From an uncultured Erythrobacter sp. (GTDB taxonomy: Bacteria; Pseudomonadota; Alphaproteobacteria; Sphingomonadales; Sphingomonadaceae): DNA of 64,000 bases. This document shows, one piece after another, positions 8,864-17,914 of this stretch. The notes under the pieces were generated by a model that ran no database searches, had not been told where the DNA came from, and was given only the letters and a program-made list of their open reading frames with translations. Location of the stretch: the NCBI GenBank assembly GCA_947488325.1, contig CANKYZ010000001.1:434001-498000 (forward strand), in the 5' to 3' direction. Made by a program: the position numbers and the translations under genes. Every line of letters begins with the position of its first letter. Position 1 is the stretch's first letter.

Positions 8864-9280
8864 TTGCCTATGTCGCAGGCACAAACAGCTTCTGCTGCCC
8901 CACCAAAGGCCGTTCCCACAATGCCCATTAAAACTGACCATGAATTGCACGATCTGGTGATGAACCAGCTTGACGATGATCAGGCACAGGAAATCGTCTC
9001 CATTCCGCTCGAAGGGAAGACCTCGGTCGCCGATTTCATGGTGATCGCCAGCGGCCGTTCTACACGGCAGGTGGCCTCGATGGCACAAAAACTGGCCGTT
9101 AAGGTCAAGCAAGCAGGCTATGGCCCGGCGCGAATCGAAGGATTACCAGCGGCAGATTGGGTGCTGATTGATGCAGGCGACGTGGTCGTCCACCTGTTCC
9201 GTCCCGAAGTGCGCACATTCTATAACCTTGAACGTATGTGGTCGTTTGAGGGCGGTGAGCCTCATATGGGCCGTGCGTAA
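8864..9280 (+). CDS. rsfS: Ribosome silencing factor RsfS
   Basis: RsfS binds ribosomal protein L14 and blocks subunit joining when nutrients run short. The 138-residue protein has the core LHDLVMNQLDDDQAQEIVSI, KTSVADFMVIASGRSTRQVA, GLPAADWVLIDAGDVVVHLF and the C-terminal YNLERMWS signature. The TTG start at 8864 is favoured because a GGAG lies eight bases upstream; the in-frame ATG at 8870 sits too far from it. It lies between nadD and rlmH, a conserved neighbourhood. Confidence 0.95.
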   Translation: MPMSQAQTASAAPPKAVPTMPIKTDHELHDLVMNQLDDDQAQEIVSIPLEGKTSVADFMVIASGRSTRQVASMAQKLAVKVKQAGYGPARIEGLPAADWVLIDAGDVVVHLFRPEVRTFYNLERMWSFEGGEPHMGRA

Positions 9281-9492
9281 TCTGTGTTGCGCACCCCATC
9301 CAGGGTGCGATATCCTCGCTCATGCGACCTAAAGGCCGCGTCGCTGCGGGAGCCCGGTTGGGCTTGTGGCGCCACGCGCCGAACCTGAGCAAAGCCTAAG
9401 CCTTAGTGGCGGAACACGGTCACGCAGTGACCGCAAGGGCCGAGGGAATCGCGTCGCGGATGCGATGCGCAAAGAAAAGGAACCAATTCCTC

Positions 9493-9918
9493 TTGCTTCT
9501 TCACATCATCGCTCGCGGAAAGATCGCTCGTTCGCCTGAGGCGGAGCTGGTTGCGCGCTATGAAAAACGGCTGACATGGCCAGTAATACTGACCGAACTT
9601 CCCGATTCTGGATCAGGCAAGACTCCCGGCCCGCTTACCCCGTACAAAACCGTGCTGCTCGATGAGCGCGGCGAGGTCATGTCGTCTGAATCCTTCGCCG
9701 CATTGCTGGGCCAGTGGCGTGATGACGGGATGCGGGAGACGCGTTTTGTACTAGGCGCGGCGGATGGTCATTCGGATGTCGAACGGACTGATGCGGACCT
9801 TTTGCTCGCCTTTGGTCCAGCCACCTGGCCGCATTTGCTCGCCCGCGCGATGTTGATGGAACAGCTCTACCGCGCGACAAGTATTCTTGCAGGCCATCCC
9901 TATCATCGTGCAGGGTAG
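9493..9918 (+). CDS. rlmH: 23S rRNA (pseudouridine-1915-N3) methyltransferase RlmH
   Basis: A SPOUT-class methyltransferase acting on pseudouridine 1915 of 23S rRNA in the 70S ribosome. The family N-terminus LLHIIARGKIARSPEAELVA, the central LLDERGEVMSSESFA, the cofactor-knot segment RFVLGAADGHSD and the C-terminal LMEQLYRATSILAGHPYHRA are intact. The TTG at 9493 gives 141 residues, the usual length, so the longer open frame back to 9406 is probably not translated. The EnvC-like gene follows after seven bases. Upstream, 9281-9492 is non-coding with small hairpins. Confidence 0.94.
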   Translation: MLLHIIARGKIARSPEAELVARYEKRLTWPVILTELPDSGSGKTPGPLTPYKTVLLDERGEVMSSESFAALLGQWRDDGMRETRFVLGAADGHSDVERTDADLLLAFGPATWPHLLARAMLMEQLYRATSILAGHPYHRAG

Positions 9919-9925
9919 GGATGCG

Positions 9926-11155
9926 ATGCGTAACTTTGTTATCCTAACTGTTTCTATCGGTGCTATTTGCGCCGCATTGGCCTTTGCCATTCCGCAAAGC
10001 TGGGCTCAGCGCGACGTCGTCTTGCTTGAACCAGCAGAAGCTCAGGCAGAACTGGAACGAGCAACATCGCAAAGCCAGCGCGCTGATGCGCGTGCAGCCC
10101 GCTTTGCCCGAGAAGCGGAAACGGCGACCGAAGCGGCTGACAAAACCGCGCGTGAGGCAGCTTCGTTAGCTGCGCAAATTCAGGCTGCAGAGGCTAACAT
10201 TGTCGCCGCACGAGCACGCTACTCGCTTGTTCAGGCAGACCGCGCTGCGCTCGCGGGCCGTCTTGCTGAACGCCAACAACCAATTGTCCGCCTTACCAGC
10301 GCATTGCAGACAACCGCCCGCCGTCCTTTAGCGTTGTCGGCGCTTCAGCCCGGTTCGCTAAAGGATTTAGTCTATATCCGCGCCGTACTTGATTCAGCCG
10401 TGCCAGAAATTCGCCGGCGCACGTCGGCTTTACGCGGTGAATTGGAAAAGGGTCGCCAATTGGAACAGCAGGCGGCTGGTGAGCTTGCAAGCTTGAGCGC
10501 AGGCGAAGAAGATTTGCAGGCCCGGCGCGCCGAATTGGTCGCGCTTGAAACGCGTCAACGTCTGGCCCTGCGCGAAGCTCGCAGCAATGCCGTGCGCGAG
10601 GGAGAGCGAGCATTGGCTCTGGCAGAGGAAGCGCGCGATCTCGATGGATTGATCGACATTATCGACGATGCGGCAGAATTGCGGCGAGAACTTGCCGCTC
10701 TACCGGGGCCGATCAGGCGTCCGACGGACATAGGGGCCGAAATTCGCGAAATCAGCGGATCCCAGCCAATTCCTGCCCGATCCAGCTCTCGGCCAGACGG
10801 ATTCCAATTGCCGGTTCAGGGGCGCACAATCGCGGGCTTTGGCGAATTGCGCGATAGTGGATTACGCTCCACCGACTTGGTTCTGGCACCAGCATCGGGT
10901 GCGCAAGTGGTGGCTCCCGGCTCCGGTCGGGTCGCCTTTGCCGGGCCTTATCGCGGGTTTGGCCGAATCGTCATTATTGAGCATCCCGGTGGCTGGACCA
11001 GCCTTGTGACAGGCTTGGATCGGATTGAAGTTCAGGTGGGGGATGAAGTTATTGCCGGCGCGCCATTGGGCGTTGCGGGTAGTGAAGATCCGATGGTCAC
11101 GGTTGAGCTGCGGCGTGAGGGAAACCCCGTCAACCCCCTCAATTTCCTAGGTTAA
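9926..11155 (+). CDS. EnvC-like murein hydrolase activator (degenerate LytM domain)
   Basis: A secreted coiled-coil protein with a C-terminal LytM fold that probably activates amidases at the division site rather than cutting peptidoglycan itself. A signal peptide or anchor lies at residues 1-28 (MRNFVILTVSIGAICAALAF). A long Ala/Arg/Glu-rich coiled coil covers about 33-245, and a LytM-like domain about 300-409. The zinc ligands are missing: the HxxxD position reads RSTDLVL, and the HxH position reads DPMVTVELR. That loss is the mark of EnvC-type activators. ATG 9926 has GTAGGG upstream. The order rlmH-envC-ctpA is a frequent proteobacterial arrangement. Confidence 0.88.
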   Translation: MRNFVILTVSIGAICAALAFAIPQSWAQRDVVLLEPAEAQAELERATSQSQRADARAARFAREAETATEAADKTAREAASLAAQIQAAEANIVAARARYSLVQADRAALAGRLAERQQPIVRLTSALQTTARRPLALSALQPGSLKDLVYIRAVLDSAVPEIRRRTSALRGELEKGRQLEQQAAGELASLSAGEEDLQARRAELVALETRQRLALREARSNAVREGERALALAEEARDLDGLIDIIDDAAELRRELAALPGPIRRPTDIGAEIREISGSQPIPARSSSRPDGFQLPVQGRTIAGFGELRDSGLRSTDLVLAPASGAQVVAPGSGRVAFAGPYRGFGRIVIIEHPGGWTSLVTGLDRIEVQVGDEVIAGAPLGVAGSEDPMVTVELRREGNPVNPLNFLG

Positions 11156-11310
11156 TTTCCACAACGATTTGATGCCCTGGTGTCAATTTCGTAAGATTGC
11201 GGTCAAGAACTGCCCCGCGCAGGGACGCATCAATCCTGTGCCCTCGCTCTCATCTGGTGTTAAGGTGCGCGGCGCGATACAAGTCCTGATAAAGGAGCTT
11301 TGCATACCTC

Positions 11311-12648
11311 ATGAAAATCGCCGCCTTGCTACGCAGCGCCGCTCTCGTCACCGCAGTCGCGTTGATTCCCGCAACCACCGTCACGATGGCACAGGTCGAT
11401 GGCCGTGCTGGTCCGGAATTGGCGAAGGTTTTCGCCGTCTATCAACGCATTCAGGCCAATTATGTTGAGCCTGTTGAAGACGAAGTGCTGGTGCGCGGCA
11501 TGATTGACGGGATGTTGTCGTCGCTCGATCCGCATTCTGGCTATCTCGACGGCAGCGATCTGCAACGGCTCACCACTTTGATTGACGGCAACTATTCTGG
11601 ATTGGGCCTGTCGGTCATATTGGAAGATGGCGCGGTCAAAGTGATCTCTCCGTTTAAGGGTAGCCCAGCGGATCAACAAGGTATCAAGGCAGGTGATTTC
11701 ATCACGCATCTTGATGGCGATTTAATCTATGGCGGCGATTTGGATGATGCCGTTGCACGGATGCGCGGACAGGCGGGAACGTCGATTAAACTGACGATTT
11801 TCCGTCCGGGCCGCGATCAGCCGTTCGAAGTTGATGTAACGCGCGGCGTGATTGAATTGGAACCGGTCACACACGCTCTCGAAGCAGGCAATGTCGGCGT
11901 CATTTCGGTCAATGAATTTTCCGCAGATGTGGGCACTGATGTCTATCAGGCGTGGCAATCGCTGAAGGAAGAGGCCACGGGCCGGATGGGCGGCCTAGTG
12001 CTTGATCTGCGCTCCAATCCCGGCGGTTCGCTGGATGAAGCAGTGGCGCTTTCCGATTTGTTCCTAGATTCGGGCAGGATCGTTTCGCAACGCGGGCGGG
12101 CTCGTGGTGAAACGCTGCTTTATGATGCAGAAACCGTGTTCCGGGGCGATATGGCAGAGGGTATTCCAGTGATCGTGTTGATCGATGCTGGGTCCGCTTC
12201 GGCGTCAGAAATTGTTGCCGGTGCATTGCAGGATCACCGCCGTGCGCTGGTCATGGGCCAACGCAGTTTTGGCAAAGGTTCAGTCCAATCGCTGCTGCCG
12301 CTTGGTCCCGATGCCGCACTAAAACTGACAACGGCGCGCTATTTTACGCCATCTGGCGCATCGGTGCAGGAAGGCGGGATTGCTCCAGACATTCGTGTTC
12401 CGCAGCTGTCCGATCCAGACTTTGCCTTACGCGAACGTTTCCAAACGCGCGAATCTGATTTGCGCGGGCACCTCGTCAATGAACTCGGCATCGATGATGC
12501 GGAGTTGGAAGATGACAATATCGAAGATCCGCGCTTCCAGCTGACGGCTGAGCAACTGGAGGAGCAAGGCATTGAGGATTTCCAACTGCATTATGCTCTG
12601 GAAACTCTGCGTCGCACCACCGCCAGTTCTGTTGCCCTGCGCGATTAG
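11311..12648 (+). CDS. C-terminal processing peptidase, S41 family (CtpA-type)
   Basis: A periplasmic serine protease with a Ser-Lys dyad. A signal peptide covers residues 1-27 (MKIAALLRSAALVTAVAL, cut near TMAQVDG). The N-terminal helical part has YVEPVEDEVLVRGMIDGMLS and LDPHSGYLD. A PDZ domain lies at about 85-170 (GLGLSVILEDGAVKVISPF). The catalytic domain contains VLDLRSNPGGSLDEAV, the serine in DAGSASASEIVAGAL and the lysine in MGQRSFGKGSVQ. An acidic C-terminal region follows. The ATG start has AAGGAG upstream at a somewhat long spacing of 13 bases. Likely substrates are cell-wall enzymes or outer membrane proteins. Confidence 0.94.
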   Translation: MKIAALLRSAALVTAVALIPATTVTMAQVDGRAGPELAKVFAVYQRIQANYVEPVEDEVLVRGMIDGMLSSLDPHSGYLDGSDLQRLTTLIDGNYSGLGLSVILEDGAVKVISPFKGSPADQQGIKAGDFITHLDGDLIYGGDLDDAVARMRGQAGTSIKLTIFRPGRDQPFEVDVTRGVIELEPVTHALEAGNVGVISVNEFSADVGTDVYQAWQSLKEEATGRMGGLVLDLRSNPGGSLDEAVALSDLFLDSGRIVSQRGRARGETLLYDAETVFRGDMAEGIPVIVLIDAGSASASEIVAGALQDHRRALVMGQRSFGKGSVQSLLPLGPDAALKLTTARYFTPSGASVQEGGIAPDIRVPQLSDPDFALRERFQTRESDLRGHLVNELGIDDAELEDDNIEDPRFQLTAEQLEEQGIEDFQLHYALETLRRTTASSVALRD

Positions 12649-12697
12649 CCTCTGGTTGCGCTAGTATTTGCAATCACTGCCTCCTAAAGGAGCGGGT

Positions 12698-13150
12698 ATG
12701 AGCGGTTTACAGCAAGCACGCGTATTGGCGTTCGCGATTCCGGCGGGGTTGCTGGCTGGTGCGTATATTTCCCAATATGGCTTTGGCCTGTACCCATGCG
12801 AAATGTGCTGGTGGCAACGCTATCCGCATTTCGCCGCTCTGGGCTTTGCGATTGTCTCTTATGTCGCAGTGCCACCCCGTATCTGGGCGGCGCTAGCGGG
12901 TCTTGCGATCATCACGTCGGGGTTGATCGGTGGCTTTCACGCCGGGGTCGAATATGGTTGGTGGGAAGGCATCACCGGATGCAGTTCATTGCCCAGCGCG
13001 ATCGATGTGATGGATGTCTCTGCCGCCCCGTTGATACGCTGTGATGTTGCGCCGTGGAGCCTGTTCGCCATTTCGCTGGCTGGCTGGAATTTCCTTATTT
13101 CTTGCGCAGGCGGAGCAGCCGTTCTGGCGCTCGCGGCGTTTAAGAAGTAA
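12698..13150 (+). CDS. DsbB-family disulfide bond formation protein
   Basis: A four-helix inner-membrane protein that would pass electrons from DsbA-type thioredoxins to quinone. Four hydrophobic segments are visible (around LAFAIPAGLLAGAYI, ALGFAIVSYVAV, LAGLAIITSGLIGG and FAISLAGWNFLI). The redox CxxC is in YPCEMCWWQRYPH, and the second cysteine pair is in GITGCSSLPSA and LIRCDVAPW. At 150 residues it is the length of short alphaproteobacterial DsbB/DsbI proteins. ATG 12698 has a strong AAAGGAG six bases upstream. Confidence 0.9.
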   Translation: MSGLQQARVLAFAIPAGLLAGAYISQYGFGLYPCEMCWWQRYPHFAALGFAIVSYVAVPPRIWAALAGLAIITSGLIGGFHAGVEYGWWEGITGCSSLPSAIDVMDVSAAPLIRCDVAPWSLFAISLAGWNFLISCAGGAAVLALAAFKK

Positions 13151-13176
13151 GTGAGGGAAAAATCAGGAGCACTGTG

Positions 13177-13698
13177 ATGGACCGCGATGAACTGCACCGA
13201 ATGATCCGCGTCGATCAGGCCGGCGAATTCGGCGCGACCCGGATTTACGAAGGGCAGCTGGCGGTCATGGGTGATCGCGGGCCGCATTCAGCCGAAATCC
13301 GCCATATGGCCGAACAAGAAGAAGTGCATTGCGCCCGTTTTAATGAAGTATTGGCCAAACGCGGCGTTCGCCCGACTGCATTGCATCCCTTTTGGTCAGT
13401 GGCAGGCTATGCATTGGGTGCGGGAACGGCTTTGCTTGGTCCAGAGGCAGCCATGGCCTGCACCGCTGCGGTCGAAGAGGAAATCGACAAGCACTATTCC
13501 GAGCAACTCGACCGTTTGGCAGAGATCGACGAAGAGCCAGAACTAGCTGAAATGATTGAAGAGTTCCGCGAAGAAGAGCGTGAGCATCGTGATGCCGCGC
13601 TCGCCAATGGTGCGGAAAACGCACCTGCCTATCCGCTGTTGTCAGGTGCCATACGGCTCGGCTGCCGGATCGCGATCAAGGTTAGCGAACGCGTTTAG
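13177..13698 (+). CDS. coq7: Demethoxyubiquinone hydroxylase, COQ7 family
   Basis: A di-iron membrane-associated monooxygenase for one ring hydroxylation of ubiquinone synthesis. Iron ligands sit in the expected motifs: GEFGATRIYEGQ, EQEEVHCARF (ExxH), AVEEEIDKHY and REEEREHRDAAL (ExxH). The 173-residue length is normal. ATG 13177 has AGGAG seven bases upstream, better spaced than the overlapping GTG at 13174. It follows the DsbB gene by 26 bases, probably in one transcript. Confidence 0.94.
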   Translation: MDRDELHRMIRVDQAGEFGATRIYEGQLAVMGDRGPHSAEIRHMAEQEEVHCARFNEVLAKRGVRPTALHPFWSVAGYALGAGTALLGPEAAMACTAAVEEEIDKHYSEQLDRLAEIDEEPELAEMIEEFREEEREHRDAALANGAENAPAYPLLSGAIRLGCRIAIKVSERV

Positions 13699-13810
13699 TA
13701 TGCACGCCAAACCTTCAAACACACCCTTCAGAAGCGGTTCACTGACTGCTATCTAAGGCGTTGACAGAGATTATTGTGCGGTCCCGCCTGCGCATTCGAG
13801 AGGAAAGATC

Positions 13811-14422
13811 ATGGTTCAATTCCCGCGTCACCGTCACGCACTTAACGCTGCTCTTATCGCACCCTTTGCTTTGGCGGCCTTTGCCAGCCCAACTGCTGCA
13901 CAGGATCAAGCGGGCGACCGGGTGAATATGGTCATCGCCTATGACGAGAATGAGTGCCCCGAGCCCACCGTAGAAGGCGAAATCGTTATTTGCGAAATCT
14001 TGGTTGAGGCTGATCGCTATCGCATCCCATCCAATCTGCGCCAAAGCGATTCGCGCGAAGGCATTTCACGGACCCGCCAGATTGAAAGCATTCGCTATAT
14101 TGGTGAATTCGGCACGCTTTCCTGCGATCCATCGGGAGCGGGCGGGTTTACCGGCTGTACCGAGAAATTTATCGACGAGGCTTTTGCTGAACGTGCCGAA
14201 GGTGAGAATGTTCGGTTTAGCCAGCTGATCGAGGAAGCTCGGCAAGAGCGGCTTTCAACGATTGATATCGATGCCGCAGCTGAACAAAGCCGAGTCGAAC
14301 AGATTGAGCGCGAATATCTGGAGCGGTTGGAGCGTGAACGGGCCGGACCACTGCCGGGCGAAGAAACGCTGCCTAGTGCCGCACCCGCATCCGATGCGGA
14401 AGGACCCGATACGGACGGCTAA
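13811..14422 (+). CDS. Secreted protein of unknown function
   Basis: A 203-residue protein not assigned to a named family. Residues 1-30 look like a signal peptide with a cut after PTAAQ. The mature part has four cysteines in two close pairs (NECPEPTVEGEIVICEI; LSCDPSGAGGFTGCTEK) that could form disulfides in the periplasm. The last 60 residues are acidic and helical (SRVEQIEREYLERLERERA), then Pro/Ala-rich. AGAGGAAAG lies just ahead of the ATG. It ends four bases inside the converging uronate epimerase gene. A structural or envelope role is possible but not supported by any motif. Confidence 0.75.
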   Translation: MVQFPRHRHALNAALIAPFALAAFASPTAAQDQAGDRVNMVIAYDENECPEPTVEGEIVICEILVEADRYRIPSNLRQSDSREGISRTRQIESIRYIGEFGTLSCDPSGAGGFTGCTEKFIDEAFAERAEGENVRFSQLIEEARQERLSTIDIDAAAEQSRVEQIEREYLERLERERAGPLPGEETLPSAAPASDAEGPDTDG

Positions 14423-15432
14423 ACTGCGTAATAATCGCGGTACCAAGCAACAAATTGTCGGATACCATCGCGCACATCAGTTTGCGGTGTGTAGCCGGTT
14501 AGCTCACGCAGCAACGTCGCATCGGCCCAGGTCGCGGGTACATCGCCTTTTTGCATCGGCATGAAGTTCTTCACCGCTTCGCGCCCGCATTCAACCTCGA
14601 TTGCGCTGACAAAATCCATCAGCCGGACCTTGTCGCTATTGCCGATATTGGCGACCCGCCAAGGCGCGGCAGGTGACAATGAATCCCATTCTGGAATGTC
14701 TTCTGGCGATTCGGGCCGTACCGGAGGTGTATCGATCAAGAGACGAATTCCGCACACGAGATCAGTTACATAGGTAAAGTCACGGAACATATCGCCATTG
14801 TTGTAAATGTCGATCGGCGTCCCTTCTAAGATGCCGCGCGTGAATTTGAACAACGCCATATCTGGCCGACCCCATGGTCCATAGACCGTAAAAAAGCGGA
14901 ACATCGTCGTCGGCAAGTTCCACAGATGGGCATAGGAATGTGCCATCGCCTCGTTCGCTTTTTTTGTGGCGGCGTAGAATGTCAGCGGGGTGTCGGCCTT
15001 TTGCCCCTCGTGAAACGGCATGTTTTCATTGGCGCCGTAAACTGAGCTGGTCGATGCCATCAAGAGGTGGTCTACGCCCAGTTCGCGGGCGCATTCCATT
15101 ACGTTGAATGCGCCAACAAGGTTCGCATCGAGATAGGCTCGCGGATTTTCGAGGCTGTATCTAACCCCAGCCTGCGCGGCGAGGTGGACGATCACATCAG
15201 GCTTCGTCTCTATCGCAAGTCCGTGCAATGTGTCGAAATCCTCAAGCATCCCTTCGGTGCAGCTGAAGTTCGGATTTTGTAGCAACATCTGATGTCGCCG
15301 CTGTTTCAGCCGGATATCGTAATAATCGGTCATCCCGTCATAGCCGACGACGCGAAAACCCTCCGCAAGCAGCAGGCTAGCAAGGTGGTACCCGATAAAT
15401 CCGGCCGAACCGGTAATTAGGACTTTGCGCAT
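14419..15432 (-). CDS. NAD-dependent epimerase, UDP-glucuronate 4-epimerase type
   Basis: An extended short-chain dehydrogenase that most likely converts UDP-glucuronate to UDP-galacturonate for polysaccharide synthesis. The NAD motif TGSAGFIGYHLA is at residues 7-18. VHLAAQAGVRYSLENPRAYL is a hallmark of the CapI/WcvA-type UDP-GlcA epimerases. The catalytic tyrosine and lysine are in TFYAATKKANE, and TVYGPWGRPDMALFKF follows. It is divergent from the nonulosonate operon across 183 bases and may share its regulatory region. The uronic acid may be the substrate of the AsnB-type amidotransferase at 20822. Confidence 0.9.
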   Translation of the reverse strand: MRKVLITGSAGFIGYHLASLLLAEGFRVVGYDGMTDYYDIRLKQRRHQMLLQNPNFSCTEGMLEDFDTLHGLAIETKPDVIVHLAAQAGVRYSLENPRAYLDANLVGAFNVMECARELGVDHLLMASTSSVYGANENMPFHEGQKADTPLTFYAATKKANEAMAHSYAHLWNLPTTMFRFFTVYGPWGRPDMALFKFTRGILEGTPIDIYNNGDMFRDFTYVTDLVCGIRLLIDTPPVRPESPEDIPEWDSLSPAAPWRVANIGNSDKVRLMDFVSAIEVECGREAVKNFMPMQKGDVPATWADATLLRELTGYTPQTDVRDGIRQFVAWYRDYYAV

Positions 15433-15615
15433 AGTTCATGACTTTCTGGCGAAGCCGTCTCTCATCGCTTGTCAAAGTTAATATTGCTCCGACTTTGGAT
15501 GTATTAGCCTTTTACTGAGGTGGGTGGTAAAACTATCTCTGACTCACTTGAACTAGCGCGCTAAGCCGCGCGTGTCCCAGTATGTAGAACCCCTAAAACA
15601 CGAGAACGCTTCGCT

Positions 15616-16803
15616 TTGTCCAGACCGACCATTCTTTGCGCTACCTATGGAGGGGGTCATGTAAATGCCTGCCTTCCGGTCGCAGAGGCGCTGAATGCGC
15701 GCGGATGGGATGTGCATTTTCTTGCCCTGACAACGGCTTATGCGGCAGTGTTGGACAGCGGCGCAAGCGCTGCCGGCATCACAGTCTGGCAGGCCCGCGA
15801 CCTGATTAGCGAGGGGGAGGATGCGCTGCTCGGACATGGCGTTCGGCTTGCCGGGGACGCTCCATCGGACGGTCCCGTCTCTCGCGAAGAGACCATTGCT
15901 TATCATGCATTGGGATATCATGACTTGATGGTAGTTCATGGTGAAGGTCGCGCGGCGGCGCTTTATGCAAAAAAAGGCAGAGCCGCATTTGAGCACGGCG
16001 AGTTAGCCGCGCGAATTTGTGATCGCATACAGCCGGATTTGGTTCTCACCACCAACTCTCCTCGCGCGGAAAAGGCCGTGATCGAGCTCGCGCAGAAACG
16101 GAATATTCCGGCAGTGGTGCTGAATGATACATTGGCAAGCGAGACCAATCACTGGCTTCATAACCGATCCTATGCGGACGCGATTTGCGTTCTTGGTGAT
16201 CCCGTGCGCGATGTTTTGATTGCGTCGGGACATGCCGCGGAGAAGGTCGTGGTGACGGGCAATCCTGCGCTCGAGCCGATGCGGAAATTAAGCGATCGGC
16301 GGAACAAACGAACTGAAGGCAGGCACCACAAGGTGGTGTTGTACGCATCCCAACCACTAGTGGGTGAGGATAAGTTGCACCAGTCGCGCGTTATCGCCGA
16401 ACTTACGCGGATTGCCGGTACGCGTGATGATTTGGAATTACGTGCGCGCCTGCATCCCAATGAGCCGCAGGATCCAGACTGGCTGAGGCCGCCACTCCAT
16501 CATGTTCAAACTGCCGCTCTGGCTGATGATTTGCTGGCGGCCAATGTGTTGGTGACGCATGGATCGACTGTTGGAATCGAGGCTGCGCTCGCGGGAGTGC
16601 CAGTTGTGCTCCAATTGGGGTCAAGCGTCGCACAAAACTGCCGGTTTGAAGAATACGGGATTGCTATGGTCAGTCAGAAGGTTACGGACCTTGAAACGGC
16701 CATCGACCGCGCTTTGTTGCAAGGGTTCGCAACCTCCTTTTCGATGCCGCCAAATGCAATCGGCAATGTGGTCGCAGTGCTCGAGGAGATGTTAGATTCC
16801 TAA
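15616..16803 (+). CDS. GT-B fold glycosyltransferase, first gene of nonulosonate operon
   Basis: A 395-residue GT-B protein. The N-terminal half opens with MSRPTILCATYGGGHVNACL, a beta strand plus Gly-rich loop. The C-terminal half contains LYASQPLVGEDKL, ELRARLHPNE and LVTHGSTVGIEAALAGVPVV. The last two resemble the HP and Ser/Thr motifs of CMP-nonulosonate transferases and CDP-glycerol phosphotransferases, so it could transfer the CMP-nonulosonic acid made by this operon; that is inference. The start is TTG 15616 with no strong Shine-Dalgarno. The next gene may begin inside its stop region. Confidence 0.75.
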   Translation: MSRPTILCATYGGGHVNACLPVAEALNARGWDVHFLALTTAYAAVLDSGASAAGITVWQARDLISEGEDALLGHGVRLAGDAPSDGPVSREETIAYHALGYHDLMVVHGEGRAAALYAKKGRAAFEHGELAARICDRIQPDLVLTTNSPRAEKAVIELAQKRNIPAVVLNDTLASETNHWLHNRSYADAICVLGDPVRDVLIASGHAAEKVVVTGNPALEPMRKLSDRRNKRTEGRHHKVVLYASQPLVGEDKLHQSRVIAELTRIAGTRDDLELRARLHPNEPQDPDWLRPPLHHVQTAALADDLLAANVLVTHGSTVGIEAALAGVPVVLQLGSSVAQNCRFEEYGIAMVSQKVTDLETAIDRALLQGFATSFSMPPNAIGNVVAVLEEMLDS

Positions 16804-16816
16804 TAAGCGTGTCTTA

Positions 16817-17887
16817 TTGGCGCGATCGGACGTGCGCTTAGCTGGCCCCGGCATCCTGATGTTCGCTGTAGCAAATGCGCTGCGCGAACGCGGTTGGCAT
16901 GTCGAAGTGGCTGTCGGCAGCGACACTCTAATCGAACGCTTCACTGATGATGGTTTTACCGTTCATATCGTTCCAGGACTGGCCCTGGGCGACCGGTCTG
17001 TTGCGCAAATGGTAAAGGGCGTTTACGAGCTGCGCCGGATTGCAGCTTCTTCGGGTTTTAATGTCGTGCACAGTTTCAACGCTCAGGCGGGCGTCATGGC
17101 ATGGCTGGCCACTCTGGGTCGGGGCGTGAAGATCGTGAACACGGTATTGGGCGCAGGCAAAGAGAGTTTGCTGAAATGGATGCCGTTCAAACTGATCGCG
17201 GTTTCCAATTTCGTAAAACACGATCTTTTGCGTCACGGGGTGCCGCAGGATCGGATCACCACGGTCTTTAACAGCATCCTGACACAGGATCGCGTTCTGG
17301 ATGACACAGCAGCCTTTGATGCTTTGTGGCGGAACCGAGACGCGGCAGAGGAATTCCGTCTTGTCGGTATCGCGATGATGAACGGGGATAAAGGCCACTA
17401 CGCTTCCATAGAAGCATTTGGGCGACTGGTAGAGCGTGATCAATCGCGGCGCGCGACGCTAACCTTTGTTGGTGACGGTACACGTAGAGCGGCGCTTGAA
17501 CAATTTTCGCAAGAGCGGGGCGTAGCGGACAGGGTTCGTTTCGCTGGCGCGCTTGATAATGTTTTTCCCGAACTCGACCAAGCGCATGCGTTTCTGCACC
17601 TCTCTCCAAAGGAAACATTTGGCATGGTCCTCGCTGAAGCCCATGCACGCGGCTTGCCAGCGATCTCTTATGCAATCGGCGGTATTCCCGAGGTTGTTAC
17701 CGATGGAGAAAGTGGAATTTTATGCGATCTGCATGACTTAGATGCGGTGACTAATGCGATAGAGCGGCTTGCCGAAAATCGCGCTCAGTGCATCGATATG
17801 GGATCACAAGGACTGGATCGGGCACGGCGCCTGTTTATGCGTGATGCGCTGGGTCGACAAACTGAGGATGTCTATGCATCGCTTTAA
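16817..17887 (+). CDS. Glycosyltransferase family 4 protein
   Basis: A GT4-type retaining glycosyltransferase. The acceptor half has GPGILMFAVANALRERGWHV. The donor half has RLVGIAMMNGDKGH, LTFVGDGTRRAAL and the ExxxxxxxE motif in KETFGMVLAEAHARGLP, then GGIPEVVTDGESGIL. TTG 16817 is the first standard start, but it removes the first beta strand of the fold. Reading back in frame, the codons from 16796 encode IPNKRVLLARSDVRL, a classic N-terminal strand, and an AGGAG lies seven bases before an ATT codon at 16796. The true start may be this ATT, overlapping the previous gene's end. Confidence 0.85.
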   Translation: MARSDVRLAGPGILMFAVANALRERGWHVEVAVGSDTLIERFTDDGFTVHIVPGLALGDRSVAQMVKGVYELRRIAASSGFNVVHSFNAQAGVMAWLATLGRGVKIVNTVLGAGKESLLKWMPFKLIAVSNFVKHDLLRHGVPQDRITTVFNSILTQDRVLDDTAAFDALWRNRDAAEEFRLVGIAMMNGDKGHYASIEAFGRLVERDQSRRATLTFVGDGTRRAALEQFSQERGVADRVRFAGALDNVFPELDQAHAFLHLSPKETFGMVLAEAHARGLPAISYAIGGIPEVVTDGESGILCDLHDLDAVTNAIERLAENRAQCIDMGSQGLDRARRLFMRDALGRQTEDVYASL

Positions 17888-17914
17888 TCTCTCAACCGAT
17901 AGGAAAAGATAGTT

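Noticed and set aside
9281..9492. Two small hairpins (CGCACCC/GGGTGCG and GGTCAC/GTGACC) between rsfS and rlmH
   Set aside because: No T run and no small-RNA family recognised. Could be a weak terminator or leader structure, not enough to call.
12681..12697. CTCC/GGAG mini-hairpin covering the DsbB gene's Shine-Dalgarno
   Set aside because: Only four base pairs with a four-base loop; too weak to suggest regulation.
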